Shown one piece after another: positions 1 through 8,221 of a DNA stretch of 64,000 bases. Every line of letters starts with the position of its first letter. Positions within the stretch are counted from its first letter, which is position 1. The notes beneath the pieces were generated by a model. That model was not told where the DNA came from. It saw nothing but the letters and a program-made list of their open reading frames with translations, and searched no databases. The position numbers and the translations under genes were made by a program. The stretch comes from Aquimarina sp. AU474 (GTDB lineage Bacteria; Bacteroidota; Bacteroidia; Flavobacteriales; Flavobacteriaceae), in the NCBI RefSeq assembly GCF_900312815.1, contig NZ_OMPE01000007.1:124001-188000 (forward strand). The letters are read 5' to 3'.

Positions 1-1637
1 ATACAGTTACCAATCCCATGTTTTGTACCTAACACGTACGCCAATCCATAACTCATAGCATGAGCAACCCCAACTTGAGAATACGCAATGCTCATCCCAC
101 CGTGCCATGAAGCCATCATCAATTTGGCATCTGCTTCTTCTTTGGCTAATGAATTATCAAGAAAAATTTCTTTACAAAGATCTAAAGCTTTTTCGCCATA
201 ACTTTGGCTAAAAGCATTTAAATATGTTCCATTAAGAGATTCTATACAATGAATATAACAATCCATCCCAGTATAAAACCATTGATCTTTTGGTACTCCC
301 CTAATCAATTCAGGATCAAGCACTACTTGATCAAAAGGGGTGAAATCTGAATTTATCCCTAATTTACGCTCAGGTCCAGTAAGAACTGTAGTTCTTGATA
401 CTTCTGCCCCTGTTCCCGAAATCGTTGGAACTCCAACATGAAACAAAGCTTTGTTTTGTACTAAATCCCATCCTTGATAATCAGCAGCGCTCCCCGGATT
501 CGTCATCAAAATAGCTACTGCCTTTGACAAATCTAGAATAGAGCCACCTCCTATACCAATAATTCCACTTGGAACATATTGATAGTCATTTTTGATTTTG
601 GATACAATAGCATCTACCTGTGAAGTTTTAGGTTCTTCGGCTGTGGAGACATAGATCAATTCATCACTAGAAGAAAGAGGTATTCTACTCTCAATAAAAG
701 AGGTATTACTTTCAAAAACATCATCAATCAAATATATAAATGGAGATACTCCTTTGCGTTCGCAAGAAATTATTTCACCAATTTGATTAAAAGATCCATT
801 TCCAAAGACCACTTTAGGTACCATTGGAAAATTCTTGTGTATTAAATTCTGTACTTCGGAAGTAGGAATAGATTTCGTACTCAATGGATTTATATTATTA
901 ATTATTTTTTTTGCTCGTTCTAAATCTTCCGGGGTATCAATTTCAACACCTTCATGTTGTGTTTCGATCATCTTAATATTCTTACCATATTCGAGATATC
1001 GGATACATTCTATTTTTTCAGAGGCTTCCAATTCTCGCATAGGTAATTTATAAAAATCTAAAATAGCTTGTTTCTTAAACGCATAAACGCCTTTATGCTT
1101 ATGATATGTATAATCTATTTCTTTATCTCTAGGATAAGGAATAGGAGCTCTAGAAAAGTATAAAGCATAATCATTTTCATCAACTATTACCTTTACACTA
1201 TTAGGATTCATAATATCATCCCAATCATCAATAGGTGTCATTAAACTTGCCAAGTCTATGCGATCAGCATCTTCTTCGTAAAAAACACTAAGTACTTTCT
1301 CTAAGCTTTCGCGTTCTGTAAAGGGTTCATCTCCCTGTACATTGACTACTATATCAAAGTCCATATCCTCTACTGCTTCAGCAATTCGGTCGCTTCCACA
1401 GCTATGTTCTTTTTTACTCATGATGGCTTTACCTCCACAAGCTATTATTTCTTGAAAAATTATATCACTATCCGTAACCACATATACGGCATCAAAAAGT
1501 TCAGTGTTAACAGTAGCTTCGTACGTTCTTCTAATAACACTTTTTCCACCAAGATCCTGCATGAGCTTACCTGGAAAACGTGTGGCAGCATACCTCGCAG
1601 GAATCATTGCGATAGTCTTTAGAGTATTTTTATTCAA
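1..1637 (-). CDS. KdsB-type cytidylyltransferase fused to KdnB-type iron alcohol dehydrogenase (3' end off window)
   Basis: One uninterrupted minus-strand frame runs from about 1637 past the left edge. The first ~240 residues are a CMP-Kdo synthetase (KdsB): [15 protein letters not shown] at the start, NVQGDEP in the middle and IDTPEDLE near its end. From about residue 260 it becomes an iron-containing alcohol dehydrogenase: [13 protein letters not shown] for [14 protein letters not shown], then metal ligands in [17 protein letters not shown] and TKHGIGN. In Shewanella, KdnB of this family oxidises Kdo at C8 so KdnA can aminate it, giving Kdo8N, which a KdsB then activates. The fusion therefore probably joins oxidation and CMP activation of an 8-amino-Kdo for lipopolysaccharide (inference). 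I checked the frame at 1607, 935, 551 and 20; all agree and I found no stop. The start is a TTG at 1637 or the ATG at 1605-1607; TTG keeps the usual KTIAM lead of KdsB. The KdnA aminotransferase is expected just left of the window. Confidence 0.88.
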   Translation of the reverse strand, partial: MNKNTLKTIAMIPARYAATRFPGKLMQDLGGKSVIRRTYEATVNTELFDAVYVVTDSDIIFQEIIACGGKAIMSKKEHSCGSDRIAEAVEDMDFDIVVNVQGDEPFTERESLEKVLSVFYEEDADRIDLASLMTPIDDWDDIMNPNSVKVIVDENDYALYFSRAPIPYPRDKEIDYTYHKHKGVYAFKKQAILDFYKLPMRELEASEKIECIRYLEYGKNIKMIETQHEGVEIDTPEDLERAKKIINNINPLSTKSIPTSEVQNLIHKNFPMVPKVVFGNGSFNQIGEIISCERKGVSPFIYLIDDVFESNTSFIESRIPLSSSDELIYVSTAEEPKTSQVDAIVSKIKNDYQYVPSGIIGIGGGSILDLSKAVAILMTNPGSAADYQGWDLVQNKALFHVGVPTISGTGAEVSRTTVLTGPERKLGINSDFTPFDQVVLDPELIRGVPKDQWFYTGMDCYIHCIESLNGTYLNAFSQSYGEKALDLCKEIFLDNSLAKEEADAKLMMASWHGGMSIAYSQVGVAHAMSYGLAYVLGTKHGIGNC

Positions 1638-1766
1638 AATGTTTTGCTTTTCTGAACTAGCAAAAATAACTTTTTTAAATCAATTTTTGAACCAACGAAA
1701 CTATTTAGTTTCCCTGAAAATTCTTAAAAAAATCTTAAATCATAGAAAATAAAGCACTTAAACCTA

Positions 1767-3194
1767 TCAGGTTTCTATAAAAAAGTCATTTTTAAACCCA
1801 ATTAAATATAATTTTTTCTTAGCTCTGGTAACTGCCGTGTATAACCAGCGTAAATAATCTTTGGTAATTCCATCAGGTAAATAAGGTTGTTCTATAAACA
1901 CTGTATCCCATTGCCCTCCTTGTGATTTATGGCAAGTGATTGCATAAGAAAATTTCACTTGTAAACCATTAAAATATTTATTATTCTTCACCCCCAGAAA
2001 CTTCTTATACTTGGACCTTTCTCCATCAAAATCCTTCATAACCTCTTGATATAATTTATTTGATTCTTCGTACGACAATGATGGGGTTTCAGAAGTTAAT
2101 GTATCTAATAACAGGACAGTTTCAAAAGGCTGTTGATTAGGATAATCAATCATACTAATTTTTACCTCGGCAAATCTGAAGCCATATAGTTCTTTTATAG
2201 CATAAATCTCCAAAATCTTGATTATATCTCCATTTGCGATAAAACCTGCTTCACTTTTATTATCCAACCAGAAATAATTATTCTTCACTACCATCAAATA
2301 ATCCCCTGTAGACAATTCGTCTTCTTGAAAAAGAATTCGAGAACGTATTTGTTGGTTATATAGGTTCGCCCTTTTGTTAGAACGAAGTATAATAACCGAT
2401 TCTTCATGACCCGAACTAGAGTACGATTCATTTAATGCATCCATTATCTCATGCCCATCCTGAAATCTTACAATATCTGTATAATTCCCTATTTCAAATT
2501 GAAAAGTATCATAAAACCCATCGTTAAGCAATTCCCGCAACCGTGTAGCATTCATTAAAACCCCACTGTTTTCGGCTTGCCTTACCACCTCATCTAATTC
2601 AATTTGCACAACATCCTTATTAAACCCAATTTCTAAGTTATCAAAATCTAAAGCTGGGCTCACTTCTAGTTTTATCGGTGGTAATTGAGCTGTATCCCCT
2701 ATAAAAAGAATTTTACAATTATGACCCGAATACACAAACATCATTAAATCATCTAACAAAGAGCCATTTTCAAAAAGTTTACTGTCACTTGGCGTATCTG
2801 GTATCATCGAAGCCTCGTCGATAATAAAAATAGTATTTCTATTTTTATTTTGTTTTAATTGAAAAGCCACACCACCCGCTTTATCCTTTTTTGGATAATA
2901 AATATATCTATGAATCGTTTGGGCCTGTCTTCCTGAGTAGTTGCTAATTACTTTTGCTGCCCTGCCTGTTGGCGCCAATAGGACTGAGCTGAGTTTAGCT
3001 TTCCATAAATTCTTAACCAACGTACCTATTAAAGTAGTTTTCCCGGTCCCGGCATATCCTTTAAGTAAAAAAAGAGATTCTTTTGATCCTTCTAAAATAA
3101 AATGAGATAGTTTTTGTAATACTATATCTTGTTTCAAAGTAGGTTCAAATGGGAAATCTTTTTTCAACAACTCATAAAACTCTTTTTCCCGCAT
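1767..3194 (-). CDS. RecD/Pif1-like AAA ATPase, superfamily 1 helicase
   Basis: 475 residues. Walker A GYAGTGKTTL lies near residue 45 and LLAPTGRAAKV follows. Walker B is IIDEASMIPD near 125, then the GDTAQLPPI motif. The C-terminus has the UvrD-like CHKSQGGQWD and LYTAVTRAKKKLYLIG motifs, so all SF1B helicase motifs seem present. The family couples ATP hydrolysis to 5'-3' DNA unwinding and acts in the cytoplasm in repair or recombination. It is shorter than RecD2 (700+) and lacks its N-terminal helix-hairpin-helix region; this short form is common in flavobacteria beside the DUF3822-rsmD genes, as here. It starts at an ATG with only AT-rich sequence upstream. The precise substrate cannot be told from sequence. 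Confidence 0.9.
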   Translation of the reverse strand: MREKEFYELLKKDFPFEPTLKQDIVLQKLSHFILEGSKESLFLLKGYAGTGKTTLIGTLVKNLWKAKLSSVLLAPTGRAAKVISNYSGRQAQTIHRYIYYPKKDKAGGVAFQLKQNKNRNTIFIIDEASMIPDTPSDSKLFENGSLLDDLMMFVYSGHNCKILFIGDTAQLPPIKLEVSPALDFDNLEIGFNKDVVQIELDEVVRQAENSGVLMNATRLRELLNDGFYDTFQFEIGNYTDIVRFQDGHEIMDALNESYSSSGHEESVIILRSNKRANLYNQQIRSRILFQEDELSTGDYLMVVKNNYFWLDNKSEAGFIANGDIIKILEIYAIKELYGFRFAEVKISMIDYPNQQPFETVLLLDTLTSETPSLSYEESNKLYQEVMKDFDGERSKYKKFLGVKNNKYFNGLQVKFSYAITCHKSQGGQWDTVFIEQPYLPDGITKDYLRWLYTAVTRAKKKLYLIGFKNDFFIET

Positions 3195-3287
3195 TTAAAT
3201 TTTTTATATAGTATTTATACTTTAGTTAATAAATCAAAGATAGGAATGATTTTTTGGCAATAAACTTTTACGATTAAAAAAAAATTG

Positions 3288-3295
3288 TAGATTTG
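3288..3295 (+). promoter_or_regulatory. candidate -7 promoter element
   Basis: TAGATTTG fits the Bacteroidota TAnnTTTG -7 box and lies about 35 bases before the ATG at 3330. There is no TTG at the normal 19-21 base spacing, so only half of the promoter is seen. Confidence 0.35.
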
Positions 3296-3329
3296 CGTAT
3301 ACACTAATGTTTAAAGCTAAAATCATAAA

Positions 3330-3974
3330 ATGAAAATTGTTATTCAATTAGTTCTGTGGGTGGTTATAGGAATTCTAGGATACTTAGTATTCAATTCTGT
3401 AAATGGTCCTGTGAAATTCAATAAAGTAAAACAAGTAAGATATGCTCAAGCTGTTGAAAATCTAAGGGATATCCGCGCAGCACAGCTAGCGTATAGAACC
3501 ATAACTGGGAAATTTGAAAAGAACCCTGAAAAATTAATATCTTTTATAGATACGGCAAAGTTTACGCTTACCCAAAGAAGAGATTCTAGTTTTATCAGAT
3601 TCAATAAAATACTAAAAATTGACGAACCAAGAGATACTGTAGTAATCGACACTTTAGGATATGCATCTGTTAAAGATTCATTGTTCAAAACTGGAAATCA
3701 TAAAAATATGATGAAAGTTCCTATTGAAGGCGTTGATGCTAATTTTGAATTAGATGCTGGTTATATCAATAAAAATGATCTTAGAATTGCAGTTTTCGAA
3801 GCCAAAGTTGCTAAAGATGTTCTATTACATGATCAAGATAAAGATCTACTAGCTCAAGAGAGAGAAGTAGTTTCTGTTGATGGAGTAGATGGTCCTTATC
3901 TTTTAGTAGGATCAATGACAGAAGTAAACACTTCTGGTAATTGGCCAAGAACTTATGGTGCAAACGACCAATAA
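3330..3974 (+). CDS. membrane-anchored hypothetical protein
   Basis: 214 residues. One N-terminal transmembrane helix (residues ~4-22, VIQLVLWVVIGILGYLVF) is followed by a helix rich in LRDIRAAQLAYRTITGKF, which resembles the long helix plus 'pseudopilin-like' LRxAQxxYxxxxGxY segment seen in many flavobacterial single-pass proteins. The rest should be outside the cytoplasm. It overlaps the next gene by 20 bases, so the two are probably translated together, and rsmD follows. I do not recognise a catalytic motif. The association with DUF3822 and rsmD is conserved in flavobacteria as far as I know, but no function is established. Confidence 0.8.
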   Translation: MKIVIQLVLWVVIGILGYLVFNSVNGPVKFNKVKQVRYAQAVENLRDIRAAQLAYRTITGKFEKNPEKLISFIDTAKFTLTQRRDSSFIRFNKILKIDEPRDTVVIDTLGYASVKDSLFKTGNHKNMMKVPIEGVDANFELDAGYINKNDLRIAVFEAKVAKDVLLHDQDKDLLAQEREVVSVDGVDGPYLLVGSMTEVNTSGNWPRTYGANDQ

Positions 3975-4779
3975 TATAATTGATAATACATCAAACACAT
4001 TGTCCATTCAGGTAAGCCTGAATGGACTTTCTTTTTGTACAATAGATTCTGAAAATCAGGTCACGGCTATTGAACAAGATAATTTTGGAATACGATTAAC
4101 TCCAGAACAAGTATTAGATAAAATAAAATACACTTTTGATAATAACCCTATCTTAAAAAGTGATTTTAAAATTATTGAGGTTATTTATCACAATGACCTT
4201 TATTCGTTAGTACCAAAGCCGTTATTTGATTCTAACGCAATAAAGCTGTATCTTCAATATAACATCAAAGTATTAGCAACCGATTTTATAGTGTATGATG
4301 AGTTGGAACAACATGATATGGTTTCTGTATATATCCCCTACGCCAACATAAATAATTTCTTTTTTGATACTTTTGGATCATTCACATATAAACACGCCAG
4401 TACAATATTGGTTAATTCTTTACTAGCACAAGAAAAAAACAATGATGGTACCAATGTATTTGTCAACATGAATGATACGTGTTTTGACTTAATTATTATT
4501 GGTAAAGGGAAATTGATTTTGGCTAATACCTATCATCATGAAACCAAAGAAGATTTCTTGTACTACTTATTGTTCGCTATCGAACAGTTAAAGTTAAATC
4601 CTGAAGAATTAAAATTATTCTTTTTGGGCGATATAACTACAGAAAGCGAATACTACACTATTACTTATAAATATATTCGTAATGTAGGTTTTGGAAAGCA
4701 TTATAAAGAGCCTAAACTATCTCCAAATATTAGTACTATTAAACCTCATGAACATTTCATCTTATTAAGCCACTTCTAA
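3955..4779 (+). CDS. DUF3822 family protein
   Basis: 274 residues, no signal peptide. The pattern matches DUF3822: NTLSIQVSLNGLSFCTID at the start, YDELEQHDMVSVYIPYANINNFFFDTFG in the middle, and LLFAIEQLKLNPEELKLFFLGDI toward the end. The fold probably resembles the actin-like ATPase/PilM class (duplicated RNase H-type beta sheets), but that is inference. It begins 20 bases inside the preceding membrane protein and ends one base before rsmD, so the three genes form one transcript. The only early Met is at 3955. DUF3822 followed by RsmD is a common flavobacterial pairing; its role is unknown. Confidence 0.85.
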   Translation: MVQTTNNIIDNTSNTLSIQVSLNGLSFCTIDSENQVTAIEQDNFGIRLTPEQVLDKIKYTFDNNPILKSDFKIIEVIYHNDLYSLVPKPLFDSNAIKLYLQYNIKVLATDFIVYDELEQHDMVSVYIPYANINNFFFDTFGSFTYKHASTILVNSLLAQEKNNDGTNVFVNMNDTCFDLIIIGKGKLILANTYHHETKEDFLYYLLFAIEQLKLNPEELKLFFLGDITTESEYYTITYKYIRNVGFGKHYKEPKLSPNISTIKPHEHFILLSHF

Positions 4780-4780
4780 T

Positions 4781-5317
4781 ATGAGAATCATTTCAGGAAA
4801 ACATAAGGGTAAAAGATTATCTGCTCCAAAAAAGCTACCCGTTAGACCTACAACCGATATGGCAAAAGAGGGCTTGTTTAACATTCTCAACAATTCTTAT
4901 AACTTCTCTAACCTTACTGTTATTGATCTTTTTTCGGGAACTGGTAATATTAGCTACGAATTTGCATCTAGAGGGACAAAAGAAATCACCGCGGTTGACG
5001 TTCATTATGCTTGTTTGGGATATATTAAAAATACCGCTAGCGAATTAGAACTACCCATACAAACAATAAAAAGTGATGTATATAGTTATCTAGAAAAAAC
5101 AATCCATAAAGCCGATATCATTTTTGCTGATCCACCCTACAATTTTACCGAAGAACAATTCGTTAAAATTGCAGAACTGGTTTTCGCAAAAGAGTTACTA
5201 ACTCAAAATGGTGTTCTTATCATTGAGCATTCGAAGTACACTTCTCTCGAAAAATCAGCGTACTTTAGCAACTCTAGAAAATATGGTGGCTCGGTATTTA
5301 GCTTCTTTGAAAACTAA
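4781..5317 (+). CDS. rsmD: 16S rRNA (guanine966-N2)-methyltransferase RsmD
   Basis: 178 residues, the usual length of RsmD. It opens with MRIISGKHKGKRLSAP and the PTTDMAKEGLFNIL segment typical of the family. The SAM-binding loop is DLFSGTGNISYEFASRG and the catalytic N6/N2 methylase motif IV is FADPPYNF near residue 117. RsmD methylates G966 of 16S rRNA on the assembled 30S subunit in the cytoplasm. It ends the three-gene plus-strand operon that starts at 3330 and is convergent with the next gene. Confidence 0.95.
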   Translation: MRIISGKHKGKRLSAPKKLPVRPTTDMAKEGLFNILNNSYNFSNLTVIDLFSGTGNISYEFASRGTKEITAVDVHYACLGYIKNTASELELPIQTIKSDVYSYLEKTIHKADIIFADPPYNFTEEQFVKIAELVFAKELLTQNGVLIIEHSKYTSLEKSAYFSNSRKYGGSVFSFFEN

Positions 5318-5342
5318 TAAAAATTATAAGAAATAAACTTTT

Positions 5343-5795
5343 CTAGGTACTCATCACGGATGTTCTTATAGAAAACTCATCTATTGTAGTGAGGTTGCTT
5401 AAAGAATCAATTTGATGCGAAGCATTATTTATTATGTCTTCATAAAACGATAATACTTTAGTATCAAATCCTGGAGTATCCTCTGCTGTGATTTTGAATA
5501 TATCCATTTGATAAATAAAATTATTCAAAATATGATGACTAGAATTAAGCATCGCCTTATAAATATTAAGCTTTGCGTTTTCCATTTGGACCTTTTTACT
5601 GTTTCTTCTGGTATTTAAAAAGACAAATGTAAAAAAGATCAATAGAGGAATAATAGCCTCTTCAAATTCAAAGCGTCCTAAGCTTGCTAGAAATGACATT
5701 GCTCGTTCAAAAAGTTCTAATTCTAAAAGAATGGAGGATAAATAAATAAAAATAGACAATACCAATCCGATTAGTGATAATCTATACTTGTTCAT
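5343..5795 (-). CDS. two-TM protein with a histidine-kinase-like dimerisation helix
   Basis: 150 residues. Hydrophobic helices lie at about residues 7-25 and 47-62, followed by a basic stretch (NTRRNSKK). A long amphipathic helix follows with AMLNSSHHILNNFIYQM, which looks like the H-box region of a HisKA-type dimerisation domain. No ATP-binding (N, G1, G2) boxes follow. It could be a kinase remnant, a histidine phosphotransfer adaptor in the inner membrane, or an unrelated coiled coil. It stands alone between convergent rsmD and a 400-base divergent spacer. No family name is assigned. Confidence 0.65.
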   Translation of the reverse strand: MNKYRLSLIGLVLSIFIYLSSILLELELFERAMSFLASLGRFEFEEAIIPLLIFFTFVFLNTRRNSKKVQMENAKLNIYKAMLNSSHHILNNFIYQMDIFKITAEDTPGFDTKVLSFYEDIINNASHQIDSLSNLTTIDEFSIRTSVMST

Positions 5796-6196
5796 TAGTG
5801 TGGGGGATTAAAGTTAGGGGGATGTGTTTTGTGTGGATGTTTGATTTTTACGGTTATACAATCATTATTAATTGTTTATTCGTTAAGAGTCTGACAGTTT
5901 AAATATAGGCAAAAAACTTTTTCGTGGTTCTATTTACAAGTATTTTAACATTAAAGTAATACTGAAAAACCGCAATTATCTACATTAAACAATTAAAAAC
6001 AAAGTACTTAAGTCTAATTTAACGACATAGAAACAAGGGTCATTTTATGTTAATAACGTTAAGAATATTGTTGAAATACATTAAAATTTTTCTATCATTC
6101 TCTTAAAAAAAAGCATATTTTTTGTGAATAACTGGAAAAAACTGTTAATAAAAACAAAAAAAGCCTTATTTTATGGGTACCCCAAAATTACTTTAT
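5796..6196. other. AT-rich divergent spacer without a gene
   Basis: About 400 bases between the divergent two-TM gene and TPR gene. It must hold both promoters, but I could not find a TTG-N20-TAnnTTTG pair. No convincing small ORF, hairpin or repeat was seen. Confidence 0.5.
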
Positions 6197-7282
6197 ATGA
6201 AATATATTAACCTATACCTTAAATTAACCCTGTTCTCTATTAGTAGTTTAATTTTTTCTCAAGAAAAAAAAATTGATAGTTTAATTACATCTACTATTTC
6301 TATTACAGATTCTACCAATATTAATACTGCAGCAGATTTGATTTACGAATTAAGCCTACAAGAAAAATACAATCTTTGTCTTATCTATTGTGATAAATTA
6401 ATAGAACTATCCAAATCTATTACACATCATAAGGGTGCTGGGAAAATTTATATTGAAAAAGCTAACATTTTAAATATTACTGATAAATCATCTGAAGCTA
6501 TGCAAGGTTATGATCAAGCTGAACATTTTTTTAAATTATCGGGATACGATAAAGGTATTGCTGTAGTAAATAACAATAAAGCAGTTATTGAACATCGATT
6601 AGGAAATTTAGAAAAAAGCATAGCTCTTTTATTAAATGCTAATGTGTATTACGAAAAACTTAAAGACAGTATAAGTCTTGCCGACACTTTTAATAATATA
6701 GGTAATGTACACAATACACTGAATCAATCTCTAGATGCCAAAGAATATTACAAGAAATCAATAGAAATTAAACGTAAAAACAAACTTAAAAATCTAGCTT
6801 CAACATTAAACAATCTTGCCAATGTACATATCAATATTAAGGAAGTAGATTCTGCTATTACAATTTTGAACGAAGCTCTTGAAGAAGGTAAATTACAAAA
6901 TGACAGTAGAAGCATTGCAGGAACATATATTGCCTTAGGAAAAATTTATCTAGATCAAAAAAACTATAAGAAAGCAAAAGAATATTTAGAAGCTTCTATG
7001 TTTGTAGGAGGTAAGACAGAATATACAAGTCGATTAGTAACAACCAAACACGCTTTAGCATTAATTGCATTAAAAACTGGAGATCTTGATCAGGCAGAAA
7101 AATACCTCACAAATGCAAGATCAAAATCTAAAGAATTAAATTACACCAATCATTTATTAACTAATTACAAATACAGCGCTCAGTTAGATTCTGCTAAAGG
7201 AGATTTTACCAGTGCAGCTAGATGGAAAAAGAAACATATGCTTCTTCTAAGTAAGGAGTCTAAAGATAAAAGTATAAAATAA
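6197..7282 (+). CDS. exported tetratricopeptide repeat protein
   Basis: About 361 residues from the ATG at 6197, chosen because it gives a clean signal peptide (MKYINLYLKLTLFSISSLIFSQ); an ATG at 6173 would add eight residues. The body is a row of TPR units, for example DTFNNIGNVHNTLNQSLDAKEYYKKS, STLNNLANVHINIKEVDSAI and GTYIALGKIYLDQKNYKKAKEYLEAS. In flavobacteria such TPR arrays often form the sensor half of a histidine kinase or of a LuxR-like regulator. Here the protein stops after a basic helix (AARWKKKHMLL) without TM or kinase parts. It may be a truncated sensor or a periplasmic scaffold. Its stop lies two bases from the stop of the convergent reductase gene. Confidence 0.8.
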   Translation: MKYINLYLKLTLFSISSLIFSQEKKIDSLITSTISITDSTNINTAADLIYELSLQEKYNLCLIYCDKLIELSKSITHHKGAGKIYIEKANILNITDKSSEAMQGYDQAEHFFKLSGYDKGIAVVNNNKAVIEHRLGNLEKSIALLLNANVYYEKLKDSISLADTFNNIGNVHNTLNQSLDAKEYYKKSIEIKRKNKLKNLASTLNNLANVHINIKEVDSAITILNEALEEGKLQNDSRSIAGTYIALGKIYLDQKNYKKAKEYLEASMFVGGKTEYTSRLVTTKHALALIALKTGDLDQAEKYLTNARSKSKELNYTNHLLTNYKYSAQLDSAKGDFTSAARWKKKHMLLLSKESKDKSIK

Positions 7283-7284
7283 TC

Positions 7285-8187
7285 CTATGCAACTTCGGAT
7301 CCCGTTGATGCTTCCCAGATCATGAACCACTCTTCATTAGTCATCTGAATATCCAAGGATTGAACTGCCGATTTAATTCTATTCACTTTTGTAGAACCTA
7401 TGATTGGCAAAATACCTGATGGATGTTTTAAAATCCAAGCAGTAAGAATTTGATCCAATGTGGCACCATATTTTTCACCTAACTGATGAGCTACCTTATT
7501 AATTCGCATTACTCTTTCATTAGTAGTATTAGCAAAGAACTTCCCTCCTGCTAGAGTTGAATATCCCATTGGAGTAATTTTCTTAGAAAGACACTGATCC
7601 AATGTCCCATCAAGAAATGGCTCTAGATGAAGTGGAGAAATCTCTATTTGATTTGTGGCTAAAGGAACAAAATTGTTTAACATTTCAAATTGAGAGGTGG
7701 TAAAATTAGATACACCGAAGTCTTTTACTTTACCTTCTTTTTTAAGTTTTACAAAAGCTTCTGCAATCTCTTGTGGGTCCATTAACGGACTCGGCCTATG
7801 TATTAGAAGCAGATCAATATAATCGGTATGCAAATGTTTTAGAGACTGTTCTACAGATTGGGTAATGTAACTAGCACTTATATCGTATGATTTGATTTTA
7901 TTATCTGGTCGATTAGGTGTAACCAGCTTTATTCCACATTTGGTTATTAATTGTAGTTGATTTCTAAGCGAAGAGTTATTTTTTATTGCTTTTCCAAATA
8001 GTTCTTCGGTTGTATAATGTCCATATATATCAGCATGATCAAAAGTAGTAACCTTTATTTCTAAACACTCTTCAATTAACTTTTGTACTTGAGATACTTC
8101 TAGATTTGCTCCCCACTCTCCCCAATTCATGCATCCTGCTACTATTCGCGAAAACATCGGACCATATTCTGACACTCTTATATTCAT
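7285..8187 (-). CDS. aldo/keto reductase, YdhF-like
   Basis: 300 residues, a full-length single TIM barrel. The catalytic set is visible: DHADIYGHY (Asp and Tyr), LITKCGI (Lys) and DLLLIHRPSPL (His). GVSNF and the ATNQIEISPLH strand follow. The C-terminal NADPH site is GILPIIGSTKVNRIKSAV. The closest named relative is the YdhF group of NADPH-dependent oxidoreductases, whose physiological substrates are not known. The gene stands alone, 34 bases from the start-distal end of the GH3 gene, and could be transcribed with it. Confidence 0.9.
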   Translation of the reverse strand: MNIRVSEYGPMFSRIVAGCMNWGEWGANLEVSQVQKLIEECLEIKVTTFDHADIYGHYTTEELFGKAIKNNSSLRNQLQLITKCGIKLVTPNRPDNKIKSYDISASYITQSVEQSLKHLHTDYIDLLLIHRPSPLMDPQEIAEAFVKLKKEGKVKDFGVSNFTTSQFEMLNNFVPLATNQIEISPLHLEPFLDGTLDQCLSKKITPMGYSTLAGGKFFANTTNERVMRINKVAHQLGEKYGATLDQILTAWILKHPSGILPIIGSTKVNRIKSAVQSLDIQMTNEEWFMIWEASTGSEVA

Positions 8188-8221
8188 ATTGAAATAGCTA
8201 CTATTAGTTTTTTGGCTTAGA

